Positions 40,152-49,385 are shown, counted from the first letter of the stretch. The stretch: DNA of 64,000 bases from Arthrobacter sp. PsM3 (GCF_030433895.1 NZ_JARUXE010000019.1:24003-88002), one strand, 5' to 3'. The notes: generated by a model from the sequence alone, not told the origin. Numbers and translations are program-made.

Positions 40152-41119
40152 GCGAACGCCAGCTCCTTCTTATTGCCGAGGACTCCCTGGGGCCTGAAGA
40201 TCATCAGCAGCATCAGCGCGACACCCACGAGGATGTAACGCAGCTGCCCCGCCTGGACCGTGTTCAGCCAGGTGATGGTGCCCGATTCGATGAGGCCGTA
40301 CAGGATGCCCTGGGTGAGTGACAGCACGACCCAGAAGATCATGGCGCCGATGACCGGCCCCAGCACCGTGCCCAGACCGCCGAGGAGCAGGCAGGTGTAG
40401 AGGAAGAAGGTCAGTTCAGTGCCGTAGTTCGCGGGCTGGACCGCGCCGCGGGGCAGGGTGAAGACCATGCCGGCGAGGGCGCCGAGGACGCCACCGATGA
40501 TCAGGGCCTGCATCTTGTAGGCGTAGACGTTCTTGCCGAGGGAGCGGACCGCGTTTTCGTCCTCGCGGATGCCCTTGAGGACACGCCCCCAGGGGCTGCG
40601 CATCAGCAGCCATACCAGGGTGCAGCACAGGGCCACAACGACCCAGGCGACCACCCGGATGAAGAAGTCCCGGTTGTTCATTCCCATCAGGTAGGTGCCC
40701 GGGGGGAAGGGGTTCATGGCGTAGAAGTCGCCCTCGAACGCGGCAAGGCCGTTGGCGGAGCCGGTGATGGCGGTCAGCTGGTTGGTCGTGACGATGTAGC
40801 GCACAATTTCCGCCGCCGCGATCGTGACGATGGCGAGGTAGTCGGCCCGCAGCCGGAGGGTGGGAATGCCGAGCAGCAAGGCGAAGATGGCCGAGCTGAC
40901 CACGGCGATCAGCAGACCGACGAAGAAGGGAACACCAAACGTGAGGGTGGAGATGGCGAAACCATAGGCACCCACCGCCATAAAGCCGGCCTGACCGAAG
41001 TTGAGCAGGCCCGAATAGCCGAAGTGAACCGCAAGGCCGAGAGTGGCGAGGGCGTACGCCGCCGTCGTCGGGCTGAACAGTTCACCGGCAGCACTGGAAA
41101 ATATGAATCCGAAGTCCAT
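40148..41119 (-). CDS. livM: Branched-chain amino acid ABC transporter permease LivM
   Basis: The 323-residue permease has about nine membrane segments. FGYSGLLNFGQAGFMAVGAY near residue 35 and the coupling-helix region SPWGRVLKGIREDENAVRSLGKN near residue 190 mark LivM. It lies nine bases after livH. Confidence 0.92.
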   Translation of the reverse strand: MDFGFIFSSAAGELFSPTTAAYALATLGLAVHFGYSGLLNFGQAGFMAVGAYGFAISTLTFGVPFFVGLLIAVVSSAIFALLLGIPTLRLRADYLAIVTIAAAEIVRYIVTTNQLTAITGSANGLAAFEGDFYAMNPFPPGTYLMGMNNRDFFIRVVAWVVVALCCTLVWLLMRSPWGRVLKGIREDENAVRSLGKNVYAYKMQALIIGGVLGALAGMVFTLPRGAVQPANYGTELTFFLYTCLLLGGLGTVLGPVIGAMIFWVVLSLTQGILYGLIESGTITWLNTVQAGQLRYILVGVALMLLMIFRPQGVLGNKKELAFA

Positions 41120-41128
41120 GGCTGTCTC

Positions 41129-42469
41129 CTAACCCACGCGCTCGCGCCGGCCCAAGATGCCTTGGGGCCGGATCAGAAGGACAATAATCATGATGAACAG
41201 TGCTCCCACGTATTTGAGGTCGGCGGCGAGGCCGAACACGGTGGTCAGCTCCACGAAGATACCGACAATGATGGATCCGATCAGGGCACCCCATACAGTG
41301 CCGAGGCCGCCCAGGGTGACACCGGCGAAGATGAGCAGCAGGATCTGCGAACCCATGTCGAAGGTGACGCCGGGCCGGTAGTACGCCCACAGGATGCCGC
41401 CGAGGGAGGCCAGCATGCCGCCTGTCACCCAGACAATCCGGATGACGGAGTCGACGTCGATGCCCGAGGCCGCAGCCAGCGCCGGGTTGTCGGCGACCGC
41501 GCGGGTGGCTTTGCCGAGCCGGGTCTTGAGCAGGACGATGCCGAGCAGGGCGATGACAACGGCGCTGATCACGAGGGACCAGAGGTTGTTCGGGGAGATG
41601 GAGATCGGGCCAAGCTGGATCTCCGCGCTCTGGGCGAACGGGAGCTGCTGGGTGGCTCCGCCGAAGAAGAACTGGATGACGTACCGCACGGCCAGGGCGA
41701 GGCCGATGCTGACGATCATCATCGGAACCAGGCCGGTCCCGCGGCGCCGGAGCGGTTTCCACAGCCCGGCGTCCTGGACGTAGCCGAATAGACCGCCGCC
41801 CAGCAGAGCGAGGATGATGGACAGCCAGAACGGAAGGTTCATGGCATTGAAGGCAAAGACCAGGACGGCGCCGAGGGTGACCATCTCACCGTGGGCGAAG
41901 TTGGTCAGGCCGGTGGTCCCGAAGATCAGTGACAGGCCAACGGCGGCGAGGGCGAGCAGGAGGCCGAAGCTCAGTCCCGCCACGAGCCGGTTGATCAGGT
42001 TCTGGCCGAAGTCCTGCTGCTGGATGACGATGCCTTTGCCGAAGGCGAAGATCACCGAGAGGTTGGAGGTCTGGCTGAAGGTGACCTTGCGGGGGTTTTC
42101 CTGGCCGTCGGCGAGTTTGATGCCCTGCGGCAGGGTGGATTCATCCAGTTTGACCTCGTAGGTCCCCTGGGTGGGTACCCCGATGGTCCAGGCGCCGTTG
42201 GCGCTGGACTTGGCGGTTCCGGTGAAGTCGCCGCTCGTGGCCGTGATGGTGACGCCAACGATCGGGGCGCGGTCGTCGCCGCGCAGGAAGCCGCTGATGC
42301 TGTTCTGGAATGTGGTTGCCGACGGGGATGGTGTCGGCGCGGGGCTCGTGGCCTGCGATGCCGGCGCGACGATCAGCAAAAGCGCGGCTACGGCGGCAAA
42401 TACAGCCCCCACAGCTTTCAGCAGTCTGCCGCGCCGTCTGTGTGACAGGCCTCTCGGTGTGCTTCTCAA
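41129..42469 (-). CDS. livH: Branched-chain amino acid ABC transporter permease LivH with extra N-terminal extracytoplasmic domain
   Basis: The ~446-residue protein has an unusual layout. A hydrophobic segment near residues 17-36 ending in a signal-like ASQA site comes first. A Pro/Ser linker and an ~80-residue beta-rich domain (SISGFLRGDDRAPIVGVTIT ... GTYEVKLDE) follow, resembling carboxypeptidase-regulatory or Cna-B-like folds. The LivH permease core then starts near residue 150 (GLTNFAHGEMVTLGA; KATRAVADNPALAAASGID). TTG 42469 is chosen because GGAGG lies eight bases upstream; a GTG further upstream would include that site. Confidence 0.88.
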   Translation of the reverse strand: MRSTPRGLSHRRRGRLLKAVGAVFAAVAALLLIVAPASQATSPAPTPSPSATTFQNSISGFLRGDDRAPIVGVTITATSGDFTGTAKSSANGAWTIGVPTQGTYEVKLDESTLPQGIKLADGQENPRKVTFSQTSNLSVIFAFGKGIVIQQQDFGQNLINRLVAGLSFGLLLALAAVGLSLIFGTTGLTNFAHGEMVTLGAVLVFAFNAMNLPFWLSIILALLGGGLFGYVQDAGLWKPLRRRGTGLVPMMIVSIGLALAVRYVIQFFFGGATQQLPFAQSAEIQLGPISISPNNLWSLVISAVVIALLGIVLLKTRLGKATRAVADNPALAAASGIDVDSVIRIVWVTGGMLASLGGILWAYYRPGVTFDMGSQILLLIFAGVTLGGLGTVWGALIGSIIVGIFVELTTVFGLAADLKYVGALFIMIIVLLIRPQGILGRRERVG

Positions 42470-42922
42470 AATGAAAACCTCCACATGGGGTGGTGTGGGT
42501 TGCGCCCTTGCAACCACTGCGAACGGTCAGGGTGACGAGGTTGTGTCTCGTGCGATGCGGTGGAGCTGTTGAGCTGTGATATCCGTCACCCTGTTTGGCC
42601 CATGTTACAGCCCGTTCGGGGCAATGAATGCCGTCGCGAGCAGGCAGAACGTCGCGATCGGGTAACAACCGTGAAGCCCGGGCGGCATGGTGCATTACCA
42701 GCCCTAAAGAAAACTTTTGTTGATCCTGAGTATTCCTAAACAGTCGGGATGCGCAGTGCGGCGCCCGGCTCGGAAACATGGCGGGGAGGTCACGGTTGGG
42801 TTGCGGCAGGCAGGCCCGGGGAACTAACGCGGACCGTCGGCTGTTGGAATTGGTAGCGTGTAGCAACAGGTACGTACACCACCGGATCATCACCCACCCC
42901 CTTTATTTGGAGGACACCCGCA
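42470..42922. other. 453-bp divergent gap between livH and the Bax-inhibitor-like gene
   Basis: No gene is supported. On the livH side there is a CRP/GlxR-like site, a candidate -10 box TAACAT (42607-42602), the inverted repeat CAGGGTGACG/CGTCACCCTG (42528-42537 and 42584-42593), and the palindrome GGTTGC-N6-GCAACC (42498-42515) in the leader. On the other side CTGTTG/CAACAG (42841-42846, 42864-42869) flanks TAGCGT (42854-42859), and GGAGG precedes the ATG. Confidence 0.5.
42575..42590. promoter_or_regulatory. CRP/GlxR-like site upstream of livHMGF
   Basis: TGTGA-TATCCG-TCACC matches nine of ten bases of TGTGA-N6-TCACA. It is about 105 bases before TTG 42469. The livK gene has a similar site. 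Confidence 0.55.
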
Positions 42923-43831
42923 ATGGCACTTGGCGGAAACCCAGTCTTCAACGGAAAGAACTTCCGTGGAGCAACCCAGGCACCGCCTGCCCCGCAGGCT
43001 TTCGGACAGGCCCCCTATGGCCAGAACAGCTACGGCCAGGCCCAGTATGGCCAGACCCAGGCCGGCTGGAACCCGGCCCAGCAGGGCATGACCCAGGACC
43101 AGCTCCAGGACATGTACAACCGGCCCGCCGCCGGACCCGCCGACACGGGACGCATGACCTATGACGACGTCATCATGAAGACGGCGGCCTGCCTTGGCGC
43201 CGTCGTCGCCGGTGCAGCCGTCACCCTCCTGGTTGCACCCGGACTGGCCAACCTGCTGATGATCGTCGGCGCCCTGGGCGGCTTCGTCCTCGCCCTGGTC
43301 AACACCTTCAAGAAGCAGCCCTCAGCGGCGCTGATCCTCGCCTATGCGGGCCTCGAGGGACTTTTCCTCGGCGGCCTGACGCGGATCCTCGACGGCATGT
43401 TCCCGGGCGTCGGCCTGCAGGCCGTGATCGGCACGCTTTCCGTGTTCGCCGTGACCCTCGTGCTGTTCAAGAACGGCAAAGTCCGGGCGACGCCCAAGGC
43501 CATGCGCTTCTTTATGATCGCGACCATCGGCTACGCCGTCTTCGCGCTGATCAACATGGTCATGATGTGGACCGGCGCTGTCGATTCCCCCTTCGGGCTG
43601 CGCACGAGCATGGAGATCTTCGGCATCCCGCTGGGCGTCTTCATCGGCCTGCTCGCCATCGGCCTGGCCGCCTTCTCCCTGGTCATGGACTTCACCAGCA
43701 TTGAAGCCGGTGTCCGCAGCGGCGCCCCGCAGCGCTTCTCCTGGACCGCGGCCTTCGGCCTCACCGTGACGCTGGTGTGGCTCTACGTCGAGATCATCCG
43801 TCTGCTGGCCATCCTCCGCGGTGACGACTAA
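42923..43831 (+). CDS. Bax inhibitor-1/YccA family membrane protein
   Basis: The 302-residue protein matches the actinobacterial Bax inhibitor-1/YccA-like family. About 70 Gln/Gly/Tyr/Pro-rich residues (repeats such as YGQ) precede seven membrane segments; FLGGLTRIL and SIEAGVRSGAPQRFSWTAAFGLTVTLVWLYVEIIRLL (landmarks) are conserved pieces. Its role in bacteria is unclear; some relatives are calcium-leak channels. GGAGG is nine bases before the ATG. Confidence 0.88.
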   Translation: MALGGNPVFNGKNFRGATQAPPAPQAFGQAPYGQNSYGQAQYGQTQAGWNPAQQGMTQDQLQDMYNRPAAGPADTGRMTYDDVIMKTAACLGAVVAGAAVTLLVAPGLANLLMIVGALGGFVLALVNTFKKQPSAALILAYAGLEGLFLGGLTRILDGMFPGVGLQAVIGTLSVFAVTLVLFKNGKVRATPKAMRFFMIATIGYAVFALINMVMMWTGAVDSPFGLRTSMEIFGIPLGVFIGLLAIGLAAFSLVMDFTSIEAGVRSGAPQRFSWTAAFGLTVTLVWLYVEIIRLLAILRGDD

Positions 43832-43860
43832 CAGCGCCACCTGCAGCCGGTAGCTGGACC

Positions 43861-43908
43861 GCTAACCACGAGGAGCCCCGCCGGAAGGCGGGGCTCCTCG
43901 TGGTTAGC
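43861..43908. terminator. Bidirectional terminator between the Bax-inhibitor gene and galK
   Basis: A perfect 22-bp stem: 43861-43882 (GCTAACC...CCCCGCC) pairs with 43887-43908 around the loop GGAA. The genes on both sides converge on it. Confidence 0.9.
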
Positions 43909-43913
43909 CCGGC

Positions 43914-45074
43914 CTAAGCCAGGCGCATCGCCCCTGCCGCGGGGCGGACACTGAAGATCTCCGGCGCCGCGTACCCGCCCGCCGCGAAGGCACGCTCGAC
44001 GGCGGTGCGCACCGCCTGCTCGGCCGATGCCGGGGTGAGGGCGATCGAGGAACCGCCGAAGCCGCCCCCGGTCATCCGGGCACCCAGTGCCCCGGCGGAG
44101 CGGGCGGCCTCCACGGCGAGGTCCAGTTCGGGGCACGAGATCTCGAAGTCGTCCCGCATCGAGGCATGGGAGGCATCCAGCAGCGGGCCGATAGCCGCCG
44201 GACCGGTGCTCTCCAGGAGCCCTACCGTCCGGAGGACCCGTTCATTTTCCGTCACGACGTGCCGCACCCGGCGGAACGTCACCGGGTCCAGCAGGCCGCT
44301 GGCCTTGTCCAGGTCCTCCAGCCCGACGTCGCGCAGGGCCTTCACACCGAGGACCTCGGCGCCCAGTTCGCAGGCGGCACGCCGGGAGGCATAACCGCCG
44401 TCCGCGTGGGAATGCGACACCTTCGTGTCAATCACGAGCAGCACCAGTCCGGCACCTTCGGCGTCGAACGGCACCAGCCGGACGCTCTGGTCCCGGCAGT
44501 CGAGGAAGAGGGCATGTCCCGCCGCGCCGCGCAGGGACGCGGACTGGTCCATGATCCCGGTGGGGGCTCCGACGAAGTCATTTTCCGCCCGCTGCGTGGC
44601 CAGGACCATGTCCTGCACGTCCAGCCCCGCCCCGCTGAGCTCGTTGAACGCTGAAATAACGGCGCACTCGATCGCGTGGGAAGAGGACAGCCCGGCGCCG
44701 CGGGGCACGTCGGAGTCCAGCAGCAGGTCCAGGCCGCGCACCGGAAGCCCGCTCTGCTGAAGCGCCCAGAGCACACCCAGCGGGTACTTGGTCCACCCCC
44801 GCGCTGTTCCGCGGGCCAGGGAGCCGGCATCCGCCGTCGTCAATCCCTGGCTGCCGAAGGTCGACAACAGCCGGATGCGGGCGTCCGGCCGCAGGCGGAC
44901 CGCTACTCGGGCCGTCCGGTCAATCGCAAACGGCAGCACAAAGCCTTCGTTGTAATCGGTATGCTCCCCGATCAGGTTGACCCGGCCGGGCGCCTGCCAC
45001 ACGCCGTCCGGAGCCGAGCCGAAGACGGAAGCGAACCGGGCCGCCAGCTGCCGGGCGTCGAGGGGGAGGCTCAC
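43914..45074 (-). CDS. galK: Galactokinase
   Basis: The 386-residue GHMP kinase makes galactose-1-phosphate. The galactokinase signature GRVNLIGEHTDYNEGFVLPFAID lies near residue 30, the ATP loop GAGLSSSHAIE near residue 120, and MTGGGFGGSSIAL near residue 340. GTG 45074 gives the usual N-terminal length; a longer frame runs upstream but has no similarity. It lies divergent from an aldose epimerase gene, consistent with galactose use. No galT or galE lies nearby. Confidence 0.93.
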   Translation of the reverse strand: MSLPLDARQLAARFASVFGSAPDGVWQAPGRVNLIGEHTDYNEGFVLPFAIDRTARVAVRLRPDARIRLLSTFGSQGLTTADAGSLARGTARGWTKYPLGVLWALQQSGLPVRGLDLLLDSDVPRGAGLSSSHAIECAVISAFNELSGAGLDVQDMVLATQRAENDFVGAPTGIMDQSASLRGAAGHALFLDCRDQSVRLVPFDAEGAGLVLLVIDTKVSHSHADGGYASRRAACELGAEVLGVKALRDVGLEDLDKASGLLDPVTFRRVRHVVTENERVLRTVGLLESTGPAAIGPLLDASHASMRDDFEISCPELDLAVEAARSAGALGARMTGGGFGGSSIALTPASAEQAVRTAVERAFAAGGYAAPEIFSVRPAAGAMRLA

Positions 45075-45146
45075 GCAGGGCCGCCGGCGGCCATCCTGGA
45101 AATGCTGATCATGGCTCCACGGTATACGCCGCGGCGTGTGGCTGGG

Positions 45147-45159
45147 TACGGTGGTGACC
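45147..45159 (+). promoter_or_regulatory. -10 box of near-leaderless promoter for the aldose epimerase gene
   Basis: TACGGT (45147-45152) lies seven bases before ATG 45160. Confidence 0.5.
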
Positions 45160-46158
45160 ATGAACCTGCTGCCCCCCGTTTCCCCGGAGTCCCCTCACCG
45201 CGACAGCCCCGGCGAGGGCCCCGATGCCCCCGGAGCGGACGCCTCCGCCCGGCGCTACGCCTCCGGCCGGCAGTACGAGCTGCGGCGCGGCGACGCGCTC
45301 GCGGTCATCACCGAACTCGCCGCCGGGCTGAGGCTGTACAACCGCGGCGGAACGCAGCTGACGGAAAGCTACGGGGACGCGGAGATCTCACCGGGCGCCG
45401 CCGGCATTACGCTGGCGCCGTGGGCGAACCGGGTGGAGGACGGCATCTGGTACCTCAACGGCAAGAAGCAGCAGCTGGACATCACCGAGGTGTCCCGCAA
45501 CAATGCCAGCCACGGGCTGCTGCGCAACGCCTCCTATGACCTTGTGGACGAATCGGAATTCTCGGTCACCCTCGAAGCGCCCGTGTTCCCGCAGCACGGC
45601 TACCCCTTCCTGCTGCGCCACCGCGTGCGCTACGAACTGGCCGCGGACCTGGGCCTGGTGGTCCGGCAGCTGTTGATCAACGACTCCCAGGACCCGGCCC
45701 CGTTCGTCCTCGGCGCCCACCCGTACCTGCGGCTGGGGGAGCTGCCCAGCGAGGAGCTGACCGTCACCGTCCACGCCGGCACCAGGCTCGTGACGGACGG
45801 GCGCCTGATCCCGCGCGGCAAGGAACCGGTGGGCGGGGACTTCGACCTCCGAGCCGGCCGGCTGGTCGCTGAACTGGAACTCGATTCCGCCTACACGGAC
45901 CTGGAGTTCGACGACGGCATCGCCCGCCACACGCTGAGTGCGGCGGACGGCCGGAGCGTGAGCCTCTGGCAGGACGCAAGCTGCGGCTACGTCCACGTTT
46001 TCGTCACCACCGAATTCCCGGGCCGCACCAAGGCGGTGGCGATCGAGCCGATGACCGGTCCGGCCAACGCCTTCAACAGCGGCGATGGACTGCGCTGGCT
46101 GCCGGCCGGGGAGCGGTTCGCCATGACGTGGGGGATCAGCGCGGCCCTGGAGCCGTGA
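45160..46158 (+). CDS. Aldose 1-epimerase family protein
   Basis: The 332-residue galactose mutarotase-like protein (beta-sandwich) has NASHGLLRN and GAHPYLRLG, carrying the two catalytic His residues, and AIEPMTGPANAFN with the catalytic Glu. It interconverts alpha and beta anomers and pairs with galK. About 35 Pro/Ser/Asp-rich residues precede the fold. Confidence 0.9.
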   Translation: MNLLPPVSPESPHRDSPGEGPDAPGADASARRYASGRQYELRRGDALAVITELAAGLRLYNRGGTQLTESYGDAEISPGAAGITLAPWANRVEDGIWYLNGKKQQLDITEVSRNNASHGLLRNASYDLVDESEFSVTLEAPVFPQHGYPFLLRHRVRYELAADLGLVVRQLLINDSQDPAPFVLGAHPYLRLGELPSEELTVTVHAGTRLVTDGRLIPRGKEPVGGDFDLRAGRLVAELELDSAYTDLEFDDGIARHTLSAADGRSVSLWQDASCGYVHVFVTTEFPGRTKAVAIEPMTGPANAFNSGDGLRWLPAGERFAMTWGISAALEP

Positions 46159-46206
46159 GCGGCGGCCGGGTTTCCCATCCGGGCGGCGCTGGGGAATCAT
46201 TGGGCT

Positions 46207-47469
46207 ATGACGCCAGCTGACAATTCCGCCCCGCGAATCCGCCCCGACGCAGCCAGCGCCGCCGACAGCTTCTCCGACGGCGTCTCTGACAGCTTCCCCG
46301 ACGGCGGCTCTGCCAGTGTCCCGGACAGTGACTCCGCGCCGGTGCGCGTTGTCACGGACCGCGAAATCGACCAGGACATCCCGTACGGCGTGCGGATCGC
46401 CGCATCCTGGTCCTGGCGCCTCGGACTGATCATTCTCATGGCCGCCGCGCTCGTGTGGCTGCTCAGCAGGGTCAGCTTCCTGCTGATTCCCGTGATGGTC
46501 GCCGCGCTGCTGGCCGGGCTGCTGTCACCTGTGAAGAACTGGCTCAGGAAGCGCGTCCCCAACGGGCTCGCCGTCGCCATGACCGTCGTGGGCTTCATTG
46601 GCCTGGTTGGCGGGGCCCTGGCCCTCGTGGGCCGGCAGCTCGTGTCCGGCTTCGCCGAGCTCTGGAGCGAGGCCCTGACCGGAGTCCAGAAAATCCAGGT
46701 CTGGCTCGCGGACGGCCCCCTGCACCTCACCGCTGCCCAGATCGACCAGTACCTGAAAGAGGGAACCGCCGCGCTGCAGAACAACAGCAGCAGCATTCTC
46801 AGCGGCGCGCTGTCCTTCGGGAGCACCGCCGGGCACTTCGCGGCCGGCATGATCCTGGCGCTGTTCATCCTCATCTTCTTCCTGCTGGAAGGCGATCGCA
46901 TCTGGTCCTTCCTGGTGCGGCTGCTGCCCCGGAAGGCCCGCGCCGCGGCGGACGGGGCCGGCCGGGTGGGTTGGTCCTCCATGGTGAGCTACGTCCGGGT
47001 CCAGATGCTCGTCGCCTTCGTGGACGCGGTCGGCATTGGGGTGGGGGCGGCGATCCTCGGCGTGCCGCTGGCGCTTCCGCTGGGGGTACTGGTGTTCCTC
47101 GGATCGTTCATCCCGATCGTCGGCGCCCTGGTGACCGGCGCCGTCGCGGTGCTGCTGGCCCTGGTCGCCAACGGGTGGGTAAATGCCCTGATCATGCTGG
47201 GGGTGGTGCTGCTGGTCCAGCAACTGGAAAGTCACATCCTTCAGCCGCTGATCATGGGCAAGGCGGTCAAGCTGCACCCGGTGGCCGTCATCCTGGCCGT
47301 CGCCGCCGGTTCCTACCTCGCCGGAATTCCCGGAGCACTGTTCTCGGTCCCCATCCTCGCCGTAGCAAACTCGTCGATTCGCTACATTGCCGGCAGAACG
47401 TGGGAACATGAAAGTGCGCTGGCACCCGCGGGCCGGCAGGGCATCCCTGCCCCCGGATCCACCCCCTGA
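46207..47469 (+). CDS. AI-2E family transporter
   Basis: The 420-residue membrane protein has a ~60-residue polar start, then seven to eight membrane segments. PVMVAALLAGLLSPVKNWL lies near residue 100, a central soluble region (residues ~150-205) follows, and a re-entrant QQLESHILQPLIMGKAVKLHPVAVILAVAAG block (landmark) is diagnostic of the family. Members export autoinducer-2 or exchange Na/H; which applies here is unknown. ATG follows AATCAT by six bases, a weaker leaderless candidate. Confidence 0.9.
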   Translation: MTPADNSAPRIRPDAASAADSFSDGVSDSFPDGGSASVPDSDSAPVRVVTDREIDQDIPYGVRIAASWSWRLGLIILMAAALVWLLSRVSFLLIPVMVAALLAGLLSPVKNWLRKRVPNGLAVAMTVVGFIGLVGGALALVGRQLVSGFAELWSEALTGVQKIQVWLADGPLHLTAAQIDQYLKEGTAALQNNSSSILSGALSFGSTAGHFAAGMILALFILIFFLLEGDRIWSFLVRLLPRKARAAADGAGRVGWSSMVSYVRVQMLVAFVDAVGIGVGAAILGVPLALPLGVLVFLGSFIPIVGALVTGAVAVLLALVANGWVNALIMLGVVLLVQQLESHILQPLIMGKAVKLHPVAVILAVAAGSYLAGIPGALFSVPILAVANSSIRYIAGRTWEHESALAPAGRQGIPAPGSTP

Positions 47470-47514
47470 GCCGAAGACCGAACAAAAGACAGATCCGAAG
47501 AAGGAGACTAGTTC

Positions 47515-48753
47515 GTGAACACCCTTGAGAGCCTGCCCGTCACGCTGGACGATGTCCTGGAGGCGCAGAAGCTGCTCGACGGGATTATTACGCGGACGCC
47601 GGTTGAATCCTCCCGTGCCCTCGGCAGCATGGTCGGCGGCGAGGTCTTCCTCAAGTGCGAGAACCTGCAGCGGGCCGGATCCTTCAAGGTCCGGGGCGCC
47701 TACGTCCGGATGGCCAAGCTCTCCCCGGCGGAAAAGAAGCGCGGCGTCGTGGCGGCCTCGGCCGGCAACCACGCCCAGGGTGTGGCCGTCGCCGCCAAAA
47801 GCCTGGGCATCAAGGCCCGGATCTACATGCCGCTGGGTGTCGCCCTGCCCAAACTCGCCGCCACCCGCAGCCACGGGGCAGAGGTGGTCCTGCACGGCCA
47901 CAACGTCGACGAGGCCCTCGCGGAAGCGAAGCGCTACGCGGACGAGACCGGCGCCGTTTTCGTCCACCCCTTCGACGACGTCGACGTCGTCGCCGGCCAG
48001 GGCACCGTCGGACTCGAAATCCTCGAACAGATCCCCGACGTCGACACCATCCTGATGGGCGTGGGCGGCGGCGGGCTCCTCGCCGGCGTCGCCGTGGCCG
48101 TGAAGGCCAGGGCCAAGGAACTGGGCCGGGAGATCCGGATCATCGGTGTCCAGGCCGAAAACGCGGCCGCCTACCCGCCCTCGCTTGCCGCAGACGCCCT
48201 CGTGCCGCTCAAACGGGTCTCCACCATGGCCGACGGCATTGCCGTCGGCCGGCCCGGCCAGCTGCCCTTCAGCATCATCCGGGAACTCGTCGACGACGTC
48301 GTCACTGTCAGCGAGGACGCCCTGGCCCGGGCGCTCATTTTCCTGCTGGAACGCGCCAAGATGGTCGTCGAGCCCGCCGGTGCGGTGGGCGTCGCGGCGC
48401 TGATGGAAGGCAAGATCGAGAACCCCGGTACCGTGGCCGTGGTGCTCTCGGGCGGCAACATCGACCCGATGCTGATGCTCAAGGTCATCCAGCGCGGCCT
48501 CTCCGCCGCGGGCCGGTATATGACCGTGCGGATGATGCTGGACGACCGGCCCGGTTCGCTGGCAACGATCGCCCGGATCATCGCCGAGAACGATGCCAAC
48601 GTGACCGGCCTGGACCACACCCGGGTGGGCGGCTCGATCAGCATGGGCGATGTGTCCATCACCGTGAACCTGGAGACGAAGGGCCACGAACACTGCGAGC
48701 AGGTCCTCGCGGCGCTCCGGGCCGAAGGCTTCCAGCCGATCGTGGTGCACTAG
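47515..48753 (+). CDS. ilvA: Threonine ammonia-lyase
   Basis: The 412-residue PLP enzyme deaminates threonine to 2-oxobutyrate, the first step toward isoleucine. Lys58 in SFKVRGAYVRM binds PLP; GVGGGGLLAGVAVA is the phosphate loop. A C-terminal ACT-like domain (TVRMMLDDRPGSLATIARII as landmark) of ~80 residues suggests amino acid feedback, closer to the short TdcB/IlvA2-like form. GTG 47515 has AAGGAG nine bases upstream. Confidence 0.94.
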   Translation: MNTLESLPVTLDDVLEAQKLLDGIITRTPVESSRALGSMVGGEVFLKCENLQRAGSFKVRGAYVRMAKLSPAEKKRGVVAASAGNHAQGVAVAAKSLGIKARIYMPLGVALPKLAATRSHGAEVVLHGHNVDEALAEAKRYADETGAVFVHPFDDVDVVAGQGTVGLEILEQIPDVDTILMGVGGGGLLAGVAVAVKARAKELGREIRIIGVQAENAAAYPPSLAADALVPLKRVSTMADGIAVGRPGQLPFSIIRELVDDVVTVSEDALARALIFLLERAKMVVEPAGAVGVAALMEGKIENPGTVAVVLSGGNIDPMLMLKVIQRGLSAAGRYMTVRMMLDDRPGSLATIARIIAENDANVTGLDHTRVGGSISMGDVSITVNLETKGHEHCEQVLAALRAEGFQPIVVH

Positions 48754-48758
48754 GCACC

Positions 48759-49385
48759 ATGATGCTGGACCCCGCCCGGAACGGCACCCCACGCACCGGA
48801 GACACCGCAGCGGGCCGCGCCCGCACGGGGCTGCTGGTGGTGGGACTGTTCGTGCTGGTGCTCTACCTCATCGAGATCATCAACACCCTGATGCTCCATT
48901 CGCTCAACCGCACCTTTGGCCTGCGCCCGCGCAACCTCGACGGGATCCTGGACATCCTGACGTTCCCGCTGCTGCACGCCAATCTGGCGCACTTGTTCTC
49001 CAACACGCTGCCGCTGATTGTTTTCGGGTTCCTGGTGCTGCTCTCCGGGCTGCGGGTGTTCTTCACAACCCTGTCCCTGAGCTGGCTGGCCTCCGGGGTG
49101 GTGGTGTGGCTGATCGGCGGCTTCAACATCACAGTCGGGGCGTCCGGCCTGGTTTTCGGGCTCTTCGCGTTCCTGCTGGTGCGGGGCTTCTTCAACCGCA
49201 ACTGGTGGCAGATCCTGCTTTCCGTGGTGCTGTTCCTGACCTACGGCGGGGTCCTGTTCGGGATCCTGCCCACCGTGGCGAGCTTCGTTTCCTGGCAGGC
49301 GCACCTGGGCGGGGCGATCGGCGGGGTGCTGGCCGCCCTGCTCCTGAGCGTCCCGCGGGCGGGAACGCTGCGCGCCGGGCACTAA
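48759..49385 (+). CDS. Rhomboid family intramembrane serine protease
   Basis: The 208-residue protein has about six membrane segments and all rhomboid marks: HANLAHLFSNTLPL (the HxxxN oxyanion region), GASGLVFGLFAF with the catalytic Ser of GxSG, and WQAHLGGAIGG with the catalytic His. It cleaves membrane proteins within or next to the bilayer; its targets are unknown. ATG 48759 is five bases after the ilvA stop; ATG 48762 is equally possible. Confidence 0.9.
   Translation: MMLDPARNGTPRTGDTAAGRARTGLLVVGLFVLVLYLIEIINTLMLHSLNRTFGLRPRNLDGILDILTFPLLHANLAHLFSNTLPLIVFGFLVLLSGLRVFFTTLSLSWLASGVVVWLIGGFNITVGASGLVFGLFAFLLVRGFFNRNWWQILLSVVLFLTYGGVLFGILPTVASFVSWQAHLGGAIGGVLAALLLSVPRAGTLRAGH

Noticed and set aside
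46195..46207. Leaderless promoter for the AI-2E gene (AATCAT six bases before ATG)
   Set aside because: The spacing fits but the first two bases do not match TA, so it was left out of the leaderless set.
46525..48792. A 755-codon open frame on the minus strand opposite the AI-2E and ilvA genes
   Set aside because: Low-complexity Gly/His/Asp/Gln composition typical of a shadow frame; the plus-strand genes are clear.
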